A DNA stretch of 36,826 nt from Phaeoceros laevis (taxonomy: Eukaryota > Anthocerotophyta > Anthocerotopsida > Notothyladales), in the NCBI GenBank assembly GCA_049999765.1, contig JBNGIQ010005020.1, positions 1-36,826 of the forward strand, in the 5' to 3' direction. The position numbers were made by a program, and so were the translations under genes. Positions 1-11,524 of the stretch are shown piece by piece. Within the stretch, counting starts at the first letter, position 1. Every line of letters begins with the position of its first letter. The notes under the pieces were generated by a model. It saw nothing but the letters and a program-made list of their open reading frames with translations. It was not told the DNA's origin and did no database searches.

Positions 1-98
1 CTCCTCTCCTCTCCTCTCCTCTCCTCTCCTCTCCTCTCCTCTCCTCTCCTCTCCTCTCCTCTCCTCTCCTCTCCTCTCCTCTCCTCTCCTCTCCTCTC
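1..98. repeat. (CTCCT)n microsatellite
   Basis: A perfect 5-bp tandem repeat of CTCCT (AGGAG on the other strand) runs about 19 units from the first base of the window and ends where the sequence turns to ACATTG. It is cut by the left edge, so its true length is unknown. Confidence 0.97.
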
Positions 99-3000
99 AC
101 ATTGTGACGGAGGGCACAAGATGAAGTGATAAGGAGGGTGCATGGTGTTGGTCTTATATAGACACACTTGTTTCTTTGTTGGTCTAAACCGAGACTCCTA
201 CATATTTTACAACCTTAGCAATTAAATCTTTCAATACAGTATGCATTTCTTCATTTCGGCCTGGTTACACGGAAACGTGTTTGGAGCACTCCGTCATGTA
301 TTTTTTCGAACGGAAGTAACCTTCATCATCACACGACTCTGAAATGTATGCCAAGACCTAACAATATCTTTTTATTTTTTAACATTTTCTGTTTTGATTC
401 TTTGAATTTCTTTCAGTGCCACAACGCACCCGCAAGAATTGAACCCATCACAAACCAACAACTTAGCATATAAGCTACTACTGAACTTAGTAACAAGCAT
501 GTATAAAATTATTTACAACATACCCTTGAGTGCTGTGAGATGAATTATATCTTTGCGCTTGCAAAGAAAAGTCCTTCATCCAGGGTCAAGCTTACAACAT
601 ACACACTTCAATCCATTTATTTAGGAATTGACTAAATAGGATCAATTGATATGCTAAATGATCGCCTATTTTCAGTTCAAATGTTCTAATCTTGCTAAAT
701 GTGAACCTTTGAGTATTTCTCTCACCCTCTCTCCCTTTCTTTCGCCATTGTTGCATCCTAGCCTCCTTGTGGCTTGCGTAAATCCATTGCCTGGGAGACA
801 AATTTAAACGTCGCTCGAAGGTGTGCACCTGGTCCCACCTATTAGCGTCCAAAGTTGATGATTTTGCATTCAATTTGTGGTCTGGGAGCCTAGGCATAGA
901 GCTACTAAAGAACTTTTTTACGAAAAAGGATGTTCACATCAAACTCTCTTTTGAGCCTTTGTATCTAGGAGATTCCCAAGATTTCAAATGCAGGGCTTAG
1001 GCTCTCGTGAATCTCTCTCAGCGGCGTGGCCTCTATCTCTCTCTCCCCCTTCTCAAGGTCGTGGCCCCCGCGGGGTGTTGTTGGGCTGCTCGCGGGGTGA
1101 TTTCATTCATAGTTTGCAAGCATAAGCGAACGGATCCCTATTATCGAGCCCCTAAAGGACGCAATGCGAACGTGCTCTTTAGTAGAGCCTTAAAGCCTCC
1201 TTCAAATCATCCTCATGATAAAGGGTTGTGCGAAGCGGCTCAAAGCCACATTATTATTATATTACTACCACATCCTCAATATCCAGAACGGCGTCGCATT
1301 TAAGATGGGTTTCCACATGACGCATCACAAGACTCGGACTAATCAATTTCTAGTGTCTAGATTAGTTTTTTAGGGAAATTCAGATTATATGTTCCTCGGA
1401 AGGAAGCTGGCCACAAAAGGTGTTATGATGTTGAGGCTGGGTATTTATGTTAGAGGTTTTTACAAAGGAAGATAAGTGCCAAATGGAAAATAGTAAAATA
1501 CTACATAGTAGCGGGGATGCTAATAACTTAATAAGTGTGCACAGATCTTGTGAACGGCTGGCCGATTTGTGAGGGCAAACAAATGGATATTTCAGCCATT
1601 CTTTTCGACCTCCAAGTTCCAACCAGGTGCTCCACCGGGTCCACCCGATAGGAAAAGGGATATTTTTGTAAGAGTTGCATACACTTATGATGTTACGAAC
1701 TTACTAGGATCCCCGACGGGCTTGTAAATATCAGTAAATTTTGTGAGCACAGGACAAACCTTGGACAGGTTCACGTACCAATCACACAAGGTTGTTGCTG
1801 CAATTGGCATCGTTGACAAGTTGATTGAAACAGGGGAATGGATGGTCCTGCATGCTACCCTGGTGGTGGGGCATTCTGCAAATTGCTTGCGTCTTCTGTC
1901 CGGAACCGGGACCCATCAACGTGCAAGTCACAAGATCTTTGAGTGAATATTTTCTTCTCCCACTGGATGGTGAAGGGAAGATGCCTTCCGACACCGATGA
2001 GTAAGCACTAGTCTACTCTGCAACTGCAATTGGATTTGACGCCCCCAAGAGCAGCAGTGAGTAGACGAATCAGTACCCCTGAAGTTTGAAACCTAACAGA
2101 GGGCCAACAGTCGTGAGTACCTAAGAGAGGCAGCTGAGCTAGCTACACATCAAGTGTAGACATTCCGAATGCACTCCTGACTATCAACCTCAAGAGGTGC
2201 ACATACCACCAGGAGCTGGAAACCTCAAACCACTTCCGGAGAGCATTCGCAAAAAAAGTCCGATGCGACACGGTTGTGCCACAAACTCAAGTTCCACTGG
2301 TTCTGAAGCCTAAAGCCTGCCCGGTGGATCGGTGCAAATAATGCACCTTGCATTCTACTCTCCTGAGCTTCCAGACAAATTCCAAGCTGCTTTCTCGCTT
2401 GCCGCATCCAGAGAACCCGCCAGGGAGCACTCTTCTTGATACAGCACCCTGCTTGCGCTCCCTCTCTGGCTGGTTCCAAGCTACGGATACCTTGCCCCCA
2501 TGGCAGCGGATGCAAACCTACATGCCTCCACACTCGCCATCCCAAACCCCAGAAGCAGCTCTAGAACGAAATCGAATAGGCGCTGCTGCTACCTCCTACA
2601 CCTCAGCAGCATATGCCGCATCCACCGCAGGCAACCAATTCTCTTAACAACACCGCTCCGTCCCTCCCTCCCTCCCGTCCTCTTGCCGCAATCTGGACAT
2701 TCTTCCTTGCAACCTCCGCCTACGTGCCGCGTTCTCTGCGGCCGGTGCAAAGCAGATTCACAACCTCCACACACATCCGAGTAAAACAACAAATTGCAAT
2801 GCCCCGGTGGATGAGCGATGCGCTACCGACAGCGCTTCCCTCCGCTAGAAGCTAAAGCTGTGCAGCCGGTGAAGAAGGAGGAAGAATTTGGCCAAGTCCT
2901 CATCATCCAGGACAAGCAAGCCACAAAACAATGCACCGCAAAAAAGAGAAACCAACGCTCGCCACCAACCAGCTACACTCCACGTCAGTGTAGCCGTACT

Positions 3001-5427
3001 AGCGTCGGATAGCTGGTCTACCTAGTTGGCGGGCCAACCACCCGAAAGGTGTGGACTGAATCGCTGGGCCACGTGTGCTGGCACCTGGGTCGGTGCAAGG
3101 CCGGAATATGGGATTGCGGCAGCCGCACAACACAAAGACACACCGTCAGGGATGAAATTTTGTTTTTTTTGGCTTGGCCAAAAAAACAAAATTGCTTGGC
3201 CTTTGCTTCTTTTCTAGAAGCAGGGCCGTGGCGCGACGTAGCCTAACCATACGGCCCGTAACAATACGGTCACGGACTCAGGGGATTATACTATTATCCG
3301 ACACGGACCGGATATTCTTTACTGATTTTTGTAGGCCACTGTTACACTGCAGCAGGGGTCGGTGACGCGCAACCGGACATCGCCCTTCCTTGCTCGTCAA
3401 GCAAAGGCAACAACCAAACTCTCTCTCCGTCCCTTTTTCTCTCTCTTCACGCCCCTCGCGTGCCTAGAAACGAAGAAAAGCGAAGAATAAAGCATAAAAC
3501 AAGGGCGACGTACAGTCAACGCGGGCGAGGGAAGGTGGCAAGGGCGTTTCGTCAGCCCTCGTGGGCCGAAAGAGTGTCCCAGTCAGCCAGCTAGCCAGGC
3601 TGGAGCCCTTTCCGGGCCTCAATTCTTGTTCCTTCCCCGGTAGACTTGTAAGCCCACCGCCAGGTGCGCTGCACCTGTTCACTCATAAAGGATTAAATCT
3701 CTTAACACACCGTCATTAGGAAGTATGCAAATTAGACGTCAGTACGGTACTCGGTTCATTCAAGCACAAGCGGCCTAGAGGCACACGTTACTTGGCAAAG
3801 AACCAAAAATAAGTACCGGGCCTACAGGGACACGAAAAGGGGACCAAAAGGTGGCCCACATTTGTGTAATTCCTTTAAAGCCATACGATGGGTTCCCCAA
3901 AAGCGACGCAAAAAAGCTCGCCGTGCCACGCGTCGGCACCTTTCTCGCCACAAGCCCTAATAAAGTGCCAACGTGTCCCAAGACAAGGCTTGGGAAGCAC
4001 CTCCCCGGCCACTAGTTACTTTCTCCACAAGCGGCCAGCGTGTCGCCTGACTCGGCCCACATGGGGACATGGGGCCACGCCCGCTGCTGGCGTGGCCTAT
4101 TCGCCTATTCCTTCTTTCCTTCCTTAGACTCCATTATACAAAAGTGGTGCACGTATAATTGGGTCGGGCAGCCAAAAGCTGCCTGTGTGAACAGGAGAGA
4201 GACCAGGCTCGGCGCCCAATCCTATGCTTCTTTCTATCTAAATTATATGGGAGGAAGCAGCTCTGACACAGCCATCAATGTGCCCCCCAAGATAGTCTGG
4301 TTGTAACGCAAGGCGACAATCCAGTGTGAACAATATCCAAGGTAGGTTAAGCCACGTCGGCGGGAAAATGACCGTCTGGCGCCAGCCGCCAAACTGACTG
4401 GCCCCGTGGGCCATGTGCCATGTGACTGGCCGGCCAGCCCAGCTTGGCCAGGAATCAATCAGGTACGGACGGGCGACGCCCTATGGGGCTCCAGGCTGCC
4501 CGGCATCTGCGGACAATAATGTCTTTTAAAATACTATCCCAGTTGGGCAGTAGACTATTGCCAGTAGTAGTAGAAAAGAGCCGCGCTATACAACTCCACA
4601 AGTCCCTCTTTCTTTGGGTGACGGGTGATTGGTGCAATTTGGTGCTGTTTAATAAACTAATAAACTAATAATGCACATGCGCTGTTTAATAATAAACAGT
4701 GTCAAAGTACGAAAGTTGACTGAACCGGGGGATTTTGAAAGCTTCACCGAAGGTGGTCAGTGCTGTGTGATTTGAATTGAATACGCTTACCGTGCCTGAT
4801 AAATAACGCCACTGCCTGCACCGGCCGCAATTAGACTGCGTGCTTTGAAACGGCAGTGGCGCGTGGGAGGGACGGCATGACATGTGGGGCAAACTTGAAG
4901 ACTTGAAGCACAGGGCACACACAAGAAACGCATTCCGCATGCGGCACATGCACATGCTATGACGCATCATTCCTAAGCGTGACCGGTGAGTGATGAAGGG
5001 GACTGGAGGAGTGGGAGGAGGGATACATGTCATGGCATGTACATACATGCCATGATGGCAGGCAGGAGGGCCAGGTCGTTTGGCAACTTCAATTTTGGGA
5101 GGGGAGTGGAGTAGGGAGTCTTTCTTCTTTCGCTTTCGTATCGGGATGTGGCGATGCGATGGCGAAGGTGCCAGTTCACATCCGGCTGAGCTGGCCATTC
5201 TCTCCCCTCTCCCCTCTCACCTCCACCGTGATCCAGCAGCAAGCCACGCCAGTCTGCCAGTCAGGCTTGTACCACGGCAGGCCTCGGCTAGCCTCGGGGG
5301 CGTCCTCCCTCTCTCTCTCTCTAGAGCTCTGCGGCTTGCCTCGCTGGTCGATGCGCCATTTCTCGCTCATCAAAAGCACGGCCAACCAGACACTTTTCCT
5401 GCCTGGCCTGCTAGCTAGCTTAGCCCT
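99..5427. other. 5.3-kb stretch without a recognisable gene
   Basis: Short open frames occur on both strands (for example 592-897 minus and 4686-5198 minus), but none shows a recognisable domain or joins to neighbours through consistent splice sites. The right part, from about 4.6 kb, leads towards the gene at 6169 and becomes pyrimidine-rich with a CT-microsatellite near 5310-5325, as plant promoters and leaders often do. A near-perfect A/T-rich hairpin lies at 3156-3193. I see no LTR pair or transposase here. Confidence 0.5.
3156..3193. repeat. Near-perfect short hairpin
   Basis: The arms are 3156-3173 and 3177-3193. The left arm reads AATTTTG, eight T, GGC. The right arm is its reverse complement with one A fewer in the homopolymer run. 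The loop is only about 3 nt. It could be a foldback relic or a chance oligo-T/oligo-A palindrome. Confidence 0.75.
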
Positions 5428-5527
5428 NNNNNNNNNNNNNNNNNNNNNNNNNNNNNNNNNNNNNNNNNNNNNNNNNNNNNNNNNNNNNNNNNNNNNNNNN
5501 NNNNNNNNNNNNNNNNNNNNNNNNNNN
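5428..5527. other. Assembly gap (100 N)
   Basis: Exactly 100 N, the usual placeholder for a gap of unknown size. It is followed at once by a TTC microsatellite, which suggests the assembly broke in low-complexity sequence. The gap lies in the promoter/leader region of the gene at 6169, so that leader cannot be fully described. Confidence 0.99.
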
Positions 5528-5852
5528 TTCTTCTTCTTCTTCTACCGGTCCTTCCTCGTCTTACAGCAGGATTTGCGATCCGCCTCCTTTCCTCTTCCGC
5601 CCCCTCCACCCTTGCCTCTCCTCGGCATTCCTTTCCGGGCTTTGCTTTACTGATTTCTTGCCGTGCTAGGTCTTGACAAGGAAGCAGCTCGCAAGCCGCT
5701 CAATTTCGCTAAACCTTTTCCTTCTTCCCCTCCTTGCTCTTATTTTTGTCCGACTAGGTAGCAGCGGGAATTGGAGGTAGGAGCAGCCGTAGCTCGGTTG
5801 CTAGGGTTGGCATTGCAGGAGTGGTAGGGGAGATTGTGTTGTTGCCCGGACC

Positions 5853-5966
5853 ATGCATTCACGTCAACCGGCGGGAGCCCCACGCACCAACCACGACAAG
5901 CATCACAAGCACGGACTTGCGGACGACGGGGACGAGTTGTGCTTCCAAGTGCGCTGCAAGCTCTGA
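5853..5966 (+). CDS. Upstream ORF, 37 aa, in the leader of the 199-aa gene
   Basis: An ATG at 5853 opens a 37-codon frame ending in TGA at 5964-5966, about 200 nt before the ATG at 6169. The peptide begins MHSRQPAG, is rich in His/Lys in the middle (HDKHHKH) and ends FQVRCKL. I do not recognise it as a known conserved peptide uORF. If transcription starts upstream of it, scanning ribosomes would meet it first, so it may damp or regulate translation of the main ORF. That role is inference, because the transcript start is not visible and an assembly gap lies upstream. Confidence 0.35.
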   Translation: MHSRQPAGAPRTNHDKHHKHGLADDGDELCFQVRCKL

Positions 5967-6168
5967 CATTGGCGCATTGCTGGGGAGGAGGAGCTCTCAC
6001 CACGGCTGAGACCGACGCCGGTTGCTGCGGCTGCTGCCCGCCGCTGGGAAGGTAGCTACACACCGACTGCCGGGGACGCTGCTGGGTTGAGTCTGGTTGT
6101 TTGGGAGTGGAGGAAGGGAAGGGGGAGCAATTGCTGATCGGGAACCGGTGGGGTGCTGCAGCTGGGCT

Positions 6169-6768
6169 ATGGGAAGCTTGTCCTTCAAGGCGAGCGTGAG
6201 GAAGCTGTGGGCGCTGCTGCGGGGTGGTGCTGCTGCTACCAAGAGCGGCGGGGACAAGGATTTGCACGCTCTCTTCTTCCAGGAGCGGGAGATGGTGGCC
6301 ACGGAGCTCTGCAATTTCGAGGCCGGGGCGGCGCCTCTGGCCTACACCAGTCTGCGGGATCTCATCCCGCGCGGTGCCGCGCCACGGAGGAGCCGGAGCT
6401 GGGACGGGACTCCTGCTGGCCTGCTGCAGCACCAGCAGCACCAGATCAGCTGGTATGGCGAGCGGCCTGCCATCAGTAACAATTTGGTTGAGCTGGCTGC
6501 GCGGGCTTACCTGCAGCCGACGGTGGTGCAGCGGGAGCAGCCCACGCAGTTCCTGCACAGGCTGTGGATGAAGCTTACCACGCCTGCGCCTGCGCCTGCG
6601 GTTCTGCCGTTGCCCGCTCCTGCGCCTGTGGTGCAGCCCCCTACTCCAGCAATCGGATTTGCGGGCTTCTTTCCCGGGTGGTTGAGGATGTCGTTCAATT
6701 TCAGCCCCAGCCTGACGTGGATCTTCAGGCAGCTTCGACCTCAGTCCACCGTGCTTCTCAGGAATTGA
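6169..6768 (+). CDS. Hypothetical plant protein, 199 aa, Pro/Ala-rich C-terminal half
   Basis: A single-exon frame from ATG 6169 to TGA 6766-6768. The N-terminus is basic and helical (MGSLSFKASVRKLWALLRGG). A dense, protein-like block follows at about residues 30-66 (ALFFQEREMVATELCNFEAG, then LAYTSLRDLIPR). Next come an Arg/Ser segment around residue 75, a Gln/His-rich stretch near 85, and a run of APAP-type repeats at about 140-160. There is no signal peptide or clear membrane span. I do not recognise the family. The compact N-terminal block looks like conserved coding sequence, while the C-terminal half may be disordered. A longer open frame exists on the opposite strand (5740-6879), but its low-complexity Arg/Pro/Gln composition looks like an antisense shadow. 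The leader contains a small uORF and, further up, an assembly gap. Confidence 0.6.
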   Translation: MGSLSFKASVRKLWALLRGGAAATKSGGDKDLHALFFQEREMVATELCNFEAGAAPLAYTSLRDLIPRGAAPRRSRSWDGTPAGLLQHQQHQISWYGERPAISNNLVELAARAYLQPTVVQREQPTQFLHRLWMKLTTPAPAPAVLPLPAPAPVVQPPTPAIGFAGFFPGWLRMSFNFSPSLTWIFRQLRPQSTVLLRN

Positions 6769-9217
6769 CCTCGCCTGAGGCAATAAACAAAAAGATCCAT
6801 GGGCGGGTGGCTGTGGAATAAAGATGATGGAGCTGAAGGAGTCGTGGGTTTGTGCCCCTGGGCCGGCTTCTCGGCGCAATGTAGTGATGTACTGTGGGCA
6901 TAGTGTTTCTGGATTGTCAGTGCGAAGCTCGTCCTGCTTTGCCTGCTAATGAATAATCTTGTAAATCAAGGAGTTCGTTCTTGTTGTTGGGTTGGGTGAT
7001 GGAGTGAAGCCCATTTTCCTTCTCCGTCCGCTGTGGACAGGGATGCTTGACTATCAGAGGGAGGAAAAGTAGGAGGTTCCTTTACCTTTCTTCTTCTTGT
7101 GAGGTTGTGGATGGGGGAGGGTGGATGAGGGCCCGTGAGTCAGGTGAAAGGCAGCTCTTTTCGAGTCTGAGAGTGAAGTTTATGCTTCCCTTTCTTGTAA
7201 GAGGACCTGATGAGGTCTCAGTGATTCCCAGCTTGGTTTTGGAGTGAGACAAGATTGTTGAAGGGGGATGGTTTTGGAACGATTGGTATCAGTGGGTGAG
7301 AAAAAGAAGAGTGCACAATGCACTCGCAAGGCACTCTGATGCAGATGAGGCCAACTTGGGCCCCTTGGAAAATTCATTTCTTGGTGGGCGCCGTTCCGTG
7401 TTAGTGAAGGGAGGCCAATGCGTCGGGCTGAAGCTAAGGGGATCTGTAGATATTGAATAAAACTTGCCATGGCAAGATATGTGATTGTCAGCAGTTGACA
7501 TGTGGATGAGCAATGAACGGAGTAGGCGTGGATGATGGAACAGGAGGTGGCCGAGTATCTGTCTTTCCTGACATGATTGGGTTGGTACTTCTGTGAGCGA
7601 GCCAGTCTGCCCTGGTAGTGCTCACTTAATCAGCATCGCTCTGCTATGTGTCATTTGCCAGATGAGAGTTAAGTAAAGCCTTCACTGATGAGGATGAACA
7701 GGGAAGGAGCTCTCTGCTAGCGTGGAGTTCTTCCTAGCTAGCTGCTCCTCAGGGTCCAATTCCTGGAGGATATGCGCCAGTGCCGAAACCGGCAACTATG
7801 CAATTGGGGAAGGATACTTATGTACCCAATGGGAGGTGCGTGGAGTTTGAGCAATAGTGGCGTCTTCTTGGCTGTTGTCATTGCGTCTGCAGTGGGTCTC
7901 AATCAGTTCCGTCGAGCTGATGGTTGATTCAATAGTGCGCCTAGTTACTTGGAACTGTATAATGGCAGCTAAATGGGATGTGTACTTACTCATCCTGCAG
8001 CTGTTTTTCACCTGCTTTTTAACATTCTCCTCTTCATGTTCAACATCATAATGGAGCAAGTCTCTCTCAGAGTTAGAGGTTTAGGAATTTAGTCAGTGTT
8101 TAGTAGGCCAATGGATTGATTGATGACCATCTGTGTCGCCATCGACCTGGTTAGAATTTTGCTATCCATTATGCAAGCGGTGCTCATCCTGGAACAGGAA
8201 GCAGCAACCGAAAGTGGTAGTACCCCCGATGAGATTTTTAGTGCAACTCTGTTTTCTCACCAACAGTTTGCGTTTCTGGCACACAAATTACTGCTCCGGA
8301 ATGCTTTACGACCTCTGTATGTGGACCAGGTCGTTGGACGCAGGATGTGCAGGAGGGAACTCCTTCGAGTTGATATTTGTACCTGCTCAGCTTTTTCTGA
8401 CGTGATTCGAGGTCGTCGTATTAGCTGGAAAACGCACTGCCCTCAACAACCCTCGGGTTCGTCGCACCTACTGATATCAAGTTGTACACCCGCGAACCAT
8501 TGTCGACAAGTCGTTTTCGCATATTCTCCAGAATGTTCTGCACTCTGTGGCTTTTGGTTGTCTGGGTGAACATTCTAGTAACATAGTATCTCTGTTTGTT
8601 CTCCACCCACAAAAGTCTTCACTCGCTGTAACATGTTTTTGTCTTTTACACCCATTAATCTGTCAGGGCTGTCATCTTTGGTGCCGCCCAAGAGTGTGGG
8701 CTTTTGTCTACATCCTAAATATCAACGTCCCTTTAACTCTCGTAGAATCTGGTAGCATTCGAGACATTGTCGTCGTTGGGGCTGGTGCCAACAGAGGTCT
8801 TGAAGATACAGTATACAAAGCAACCAAATTCTCGAGCAACAACAATATCGGAAAATCTAGTCCAGTGGAAATAGTATCAGGGACGGGGTTCGGAAAGTAT
8901 TCCACAATCTGCGCCCCGCAGCCCTCCTGTCTGCCAACTAGTGAAAATCCACCTTAAACTTAGCAGCTGTACAAATCATGCCCTCCGGCACAAACATCCT
9001 ATACTTTCCACATACATTACCCCTAAGCAACTACCAACACAGGAGGTGATCCGCTAATTGATTGGGGTCAAACCCCGTTCCCTGCAACGTCGATGCTTTG
9101 CTCAACCCTGCAAAGATGTCCAAAACGAGAGCTGAGAGAGGAGTGAACGTTCTATAACCCAGTGAGTACGGCAAACCCCAGCCTGCTGTTTTGTTCGCAA
9201 TACCCGATCCCCAGAAT
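6769..9217. other. 2.4-kb interval with no recognised gene
   Basis: The interval lies between two convergent genes, so it probably holds both 3' UTRs. AATAAA-like motifs follow the 199-aa gene near 6780 and 6818. The longest open frame is 8120-8569 (+, 149 codons), and I recognise no domain in it. Spliced exons in this interval cannot be excluded without transcripts. Confidence 0.4.
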
Positions 9218-10918
9218 TTAAGCTGAAGCCTTTGGTTTGATGGTGAGCTCTGCCCTCAAGTGCAAGACACCCTCATAAAAGTAGGGGCTGCTCTCTGACA
9301 TGAATTGGGACCAAGGGAGAGCAAACAGATTCCTATACCCCACAGCTTTGCCGCCAGTGAACAAATAGTTGCCCTTGGACTTGGAAATGAACTCCCACCC
9401 TGGCTTCATACGAGCAGCAAATTCATAGTTCACCTCAAAACTGACAGTTCCCTTACCCTGCATACCCAGAAAGAGACCAAAGCAGGGAAACAGGCTCTGG
9501 TGATCCATATTGCAGTGAGCTGACAAGAAGAAACCCTGGCCACCAAGGTGGAATGCCTGCGAGTAAACTCGTCCTTGAGGCCAAAGAGCCTTGCATTCGT
9601 CCATCTTCAGATCAAAAAACACCAGACACTGCTGGTATGGTGAATCGAATTCAACCACCTTCACCGGTCTGTACTTGTAGGTTCGCTCACAAAATCTTCT
9701 GTGTGTGTTTTCCTCCGATGCAAGTTGCTTCTGCCGGTATGGGGGCTCAGCTCTGAATAACAAAGCCTCAAAGACGAGTTTGGAGGCAAGATCATGGTCG
9801 AAGTCATTGCAGTTGAGAACCTTCTTCAGCCTCCTGCCCGACATCATCGGGAATCGTATTACTGACACAAGCCTGCTGCCAAGAACCTCTCTCCTTTCTT
9901 CACTCTTGGGATAATGACTTCTAACCCATTTCAGGGCAAAATCATACACAGCATCCTCTGATGCAATTTGCAGCCCATCACTCGACAGCACTGCTTCCAC
10001 GCCTGCCAACGGCAAGCACATGACCTCATCCGTATACCTCCCAAAGTCCTTGTACTTGTCTGCCAGGAAAACACGGGCAGCCTCAGTGAGAGGCTGTACT
10101 GCATCTGGCGACAGCACACTCAACGGTAGATCTAGATACAGCAAGGCCGACTCAATGGTCATGGACATTGTTCGTAGCTTCCTGCTGCAAGAACGCATGC
10201 ATGAAGCCACCTGGAACTTATCTGCTGCCATCAACACATCCAACAAGGTGGCCGGGGTGTTTGCCTGAATCTTCCCACTGTACATAAACTGCAATAAATC
10301 CAACAGGGCGGCCTCCTCCGACACACAAACCCGTAGTTTAGCATCCTTTTGCTCCGATTCCCGCATGCCGTTGGAGAACAGCTTGTAAAAGAAGGGACTT
10401 TTGGCTGCTAGAATAGCCGAGCTTATATGTATCACCTTGGTTCTCAACACAGGCACGCTGCCTAGGTTCCAATATGACGCTGCCACAGACGTATTGTCCT
10501 CCTCCGGAGAATTGGGGCTCATGATGGTCCCTGAGTAGGGATCTTCGACCATAGCCACGGCCTCCTCGTCTCCGCACTCCTCCGGCCCGTCATCTTCAAC
10601 GTCTAGTTGATTCGCTGCACCCGGCTGGTCCTGCCCTTCGGCCTGCTCCAACATGGCGGATTCCCCCTCTAACCCTAGCTTAGCATTTCCTGCATCGGGA
10701 GCACCACACTCCCTCCTCCTCTTCTTGTGCCTTGCTGCCCACATAGTGGCAGGAGAACTGCCCTCTCCGTCCCCTTTCACGTCCGACGGGCCTGCAACAA
10801 TCTCAATGCGCAGTATACGATCTGAAAAATTGCTGTCATTGAAGGCGAAGGCAAAATCGGGAGCCTCGGAGGCGGAACTGTTACACTCGTGATCCATACT
10901 TTGCTCCATAGCACACAT
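9218..10918 (-). CDS. LRB: LRB/POB1-like BTB-BACK protein (CUL3 substrate adaptor)
   Basis: An uninterrupted 566-codon frame. An acidic/Ser-rich N-terminus carries [20 protein letters not shown] (about residues 21-40) and a basic nuclear-localisation-like RHKKRRRE (about 63-70). A BTB/POZ domain follows at about 153-248, with [20 protein letters not shown] and the [11 protein letters not shown] segment. A BACK domain lies at about 265-365 ([20 protein letters not shown]). The conserved C-terminal region includes [11 protein letters not shown] and [18 protein letters not shown]. Order, length and motifs match Arabidopsis LIGHT-RESPONSE BTB1/2 (LRB2 is also called POB1). These are nuclear adaptors of CUL3 ubiquitin ligases that act on phytochrome/PIF signalling. 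The most upstream ATG is used here; in-frame ATGs at 10909 and 10897 are alternatives. The gene diverges from an F-box gene at 11525, with a tRNA between. Family is certain; the exact start is not. Confidence 0.95.
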   Translation of the reverse strand: MCAMEQSMDHECNSSASEAPDFAFAFNDSNFSDRILRIEIVAGPSDVKGDGEGSSPATMWAARHKKRRRECGAPDAGNAKLGLEGESAMLEQAEGQDQPGAANQLDVEDDGPEECGDEEAVAMVEDPYSGTIMSPNSPEEDNTSVAASYWNLGSVPVLRTKVIHISSAILAAKSPFFYKLFSNGMRESEQKDAKLRVCVSEEAALLDLLQFMYSGKIQANTPATLLDVLMAADKFQVASCMRSCSRKLRTMSMTIESALLYLDLPLSVLSPDAVQPLTEAARVFLADKYKDFGRYTDEVMCLPLAGVEAVLSSDGLQIASEDAVYDFALKWVRSHYPKSEERREVLGSRLVSVIRFPMMSGRRLKKVLNCNDFDHDLASKLVFEALLFRAEPPYRQKQLASEENTHRRFCERTYKYRPVKVVEFDSPYQQCLVFFDLKMDECKALWPQGRVYSQAFHLGGQGFFLSAHCNMDHQSLFPCFGLFLGMQGKGTVSFEVNYEFAARMKPGWEFISKSKGNYLFTGGKAVGYRNLFALPWSQFMSESSPYFYEGVLHLRAELTIKPKASA

Positions 10919-11329
10919 GCACACTGGCTGAACAGAATTCCTGCAGCCTTGTTAGCTTCGGTGACAGCCTCCGTTGAGACGAGAATCACCTGAGCCCAGA
11001 GTCCAGGCACATGAAGCCTACCATGTTGCAGCAAGAATGGGAACCAGGAAGTCGCACATCTGTCAGCGTTTCAAGTCCAGTAAGCACCGCGCAGAGGCCA
11101 CGACTCCAAGTAGGAGCACGTCCTACCGAACCACCAGCCATCTCGGAGCAGATTTGTCCAAGGCTGGCGGTGACCACGACCTCTTAGCCTCGAATCGACG
11201 ACGTCCGACTGCGCCGGCGCGGGAAACTTTGATTTCCCTGAATGTTATTCCTGTCTACGTAGTTTCTGCGCCGTTTCGTTCTTCAGGATTTGGCCATATA
11301 AACAGTGCAGTATCAGGCTGCTTTAAGAA

Positions 11330-11402
11330 GCCGCCCTAGCTCAGTTGGTAGAGCGCAAGGCTCTTAACCTTGTGGTCGGGGGTTCGAGCCCCCCGGGCGG
11401 CG
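11330..11402 (+). tRNA. tRNA-Lys (anticodon CTT)
   Basis: A full 73-nt cloverleaf. Acceptor stem GCCGCCC (11330-11336) pairs with GGGCGGC (11395-11401), followed by discriminator G. The D-arm is GCTC/GAGC with loop AGTTGGTA. The anticodon arm is CAAGG/CCTTG with loop CTCTTAA, anticodon CTT at 11363-11365. The variable loop is TGGTC. The T-arm is GGGGG/CCCCC with loop TTCGAGC. There is no intron. CCA is not encoded, as expected for a nuclear gene. A TATA-like CATATAAA lies about 35 bp upstream (near 11295), and a TTTT Pol III stop lies at 11423-11426. The A- and B-boxes (TAGCTCAGTTGG, GGTTCGAGCC) are intact. Confidence 0.97.
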
Positions 11403-11422
11403 TTACTTAGCCGATGGCCCTG

Positions 11423-11426
11423 TTTT
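11423..11426 (+). terminator. Pol III T4 terminator of tRNA-Lys
   Basis: The first run of four T after the tRNA 3' end, 21 nt downstream. This spacing is compatible with Pol III termination before the F-box start codon at 11525. Confidence 0.6.
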
Positions 11427-11524
11427 GCAATCTGCTCGAACCGAAGGATCTCCAGATCGTCTTGTTGTCAGCAACAACAGCTTGTGCGACACAACACACT
11501 CACGGACAAGGGACAAGGAACAGA

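Noticed and set aside
1-98. Telomeric repeat at the window edge
   Set aside because: The unit is CTCCT, not the plant telomere unit TTTAGGG/CCCTAAA; it is an ordinary microsatellite.
592-897. 101-codon open frame on the minus strand
   Set aside because: Compositionally plausible but with no recognisable motif and no neighbouring exons; not enough to call a gene.
4686-5198. 170-codon open frame on the minus strand
   Set aside because: No domain, biased Ser/Pro/Cys/Met composition, and position in the probable promoter region of the downstream gene; no splice partner found.
5027-5653. Open frame running through the N gap
   Set aside because: The frame is only open because Ns are unreadable; flanking sequence is microsatellite and pyrimidine-rich leader.
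5740-6879. 379-codon open frame on the minus strand
   Set aside because: Its Arg/Pro/Gln/His-rich, low-complexity translation lies antisense to the 199-aa gene and looks like a by-product of that gene's GC-rich coding bias.
8120-8569. 149-codon open frame on the plus strand
   Set aside because: Lies in the convergent 3' region of two genes, lacks motifs, and overlaps other frames of similar length.
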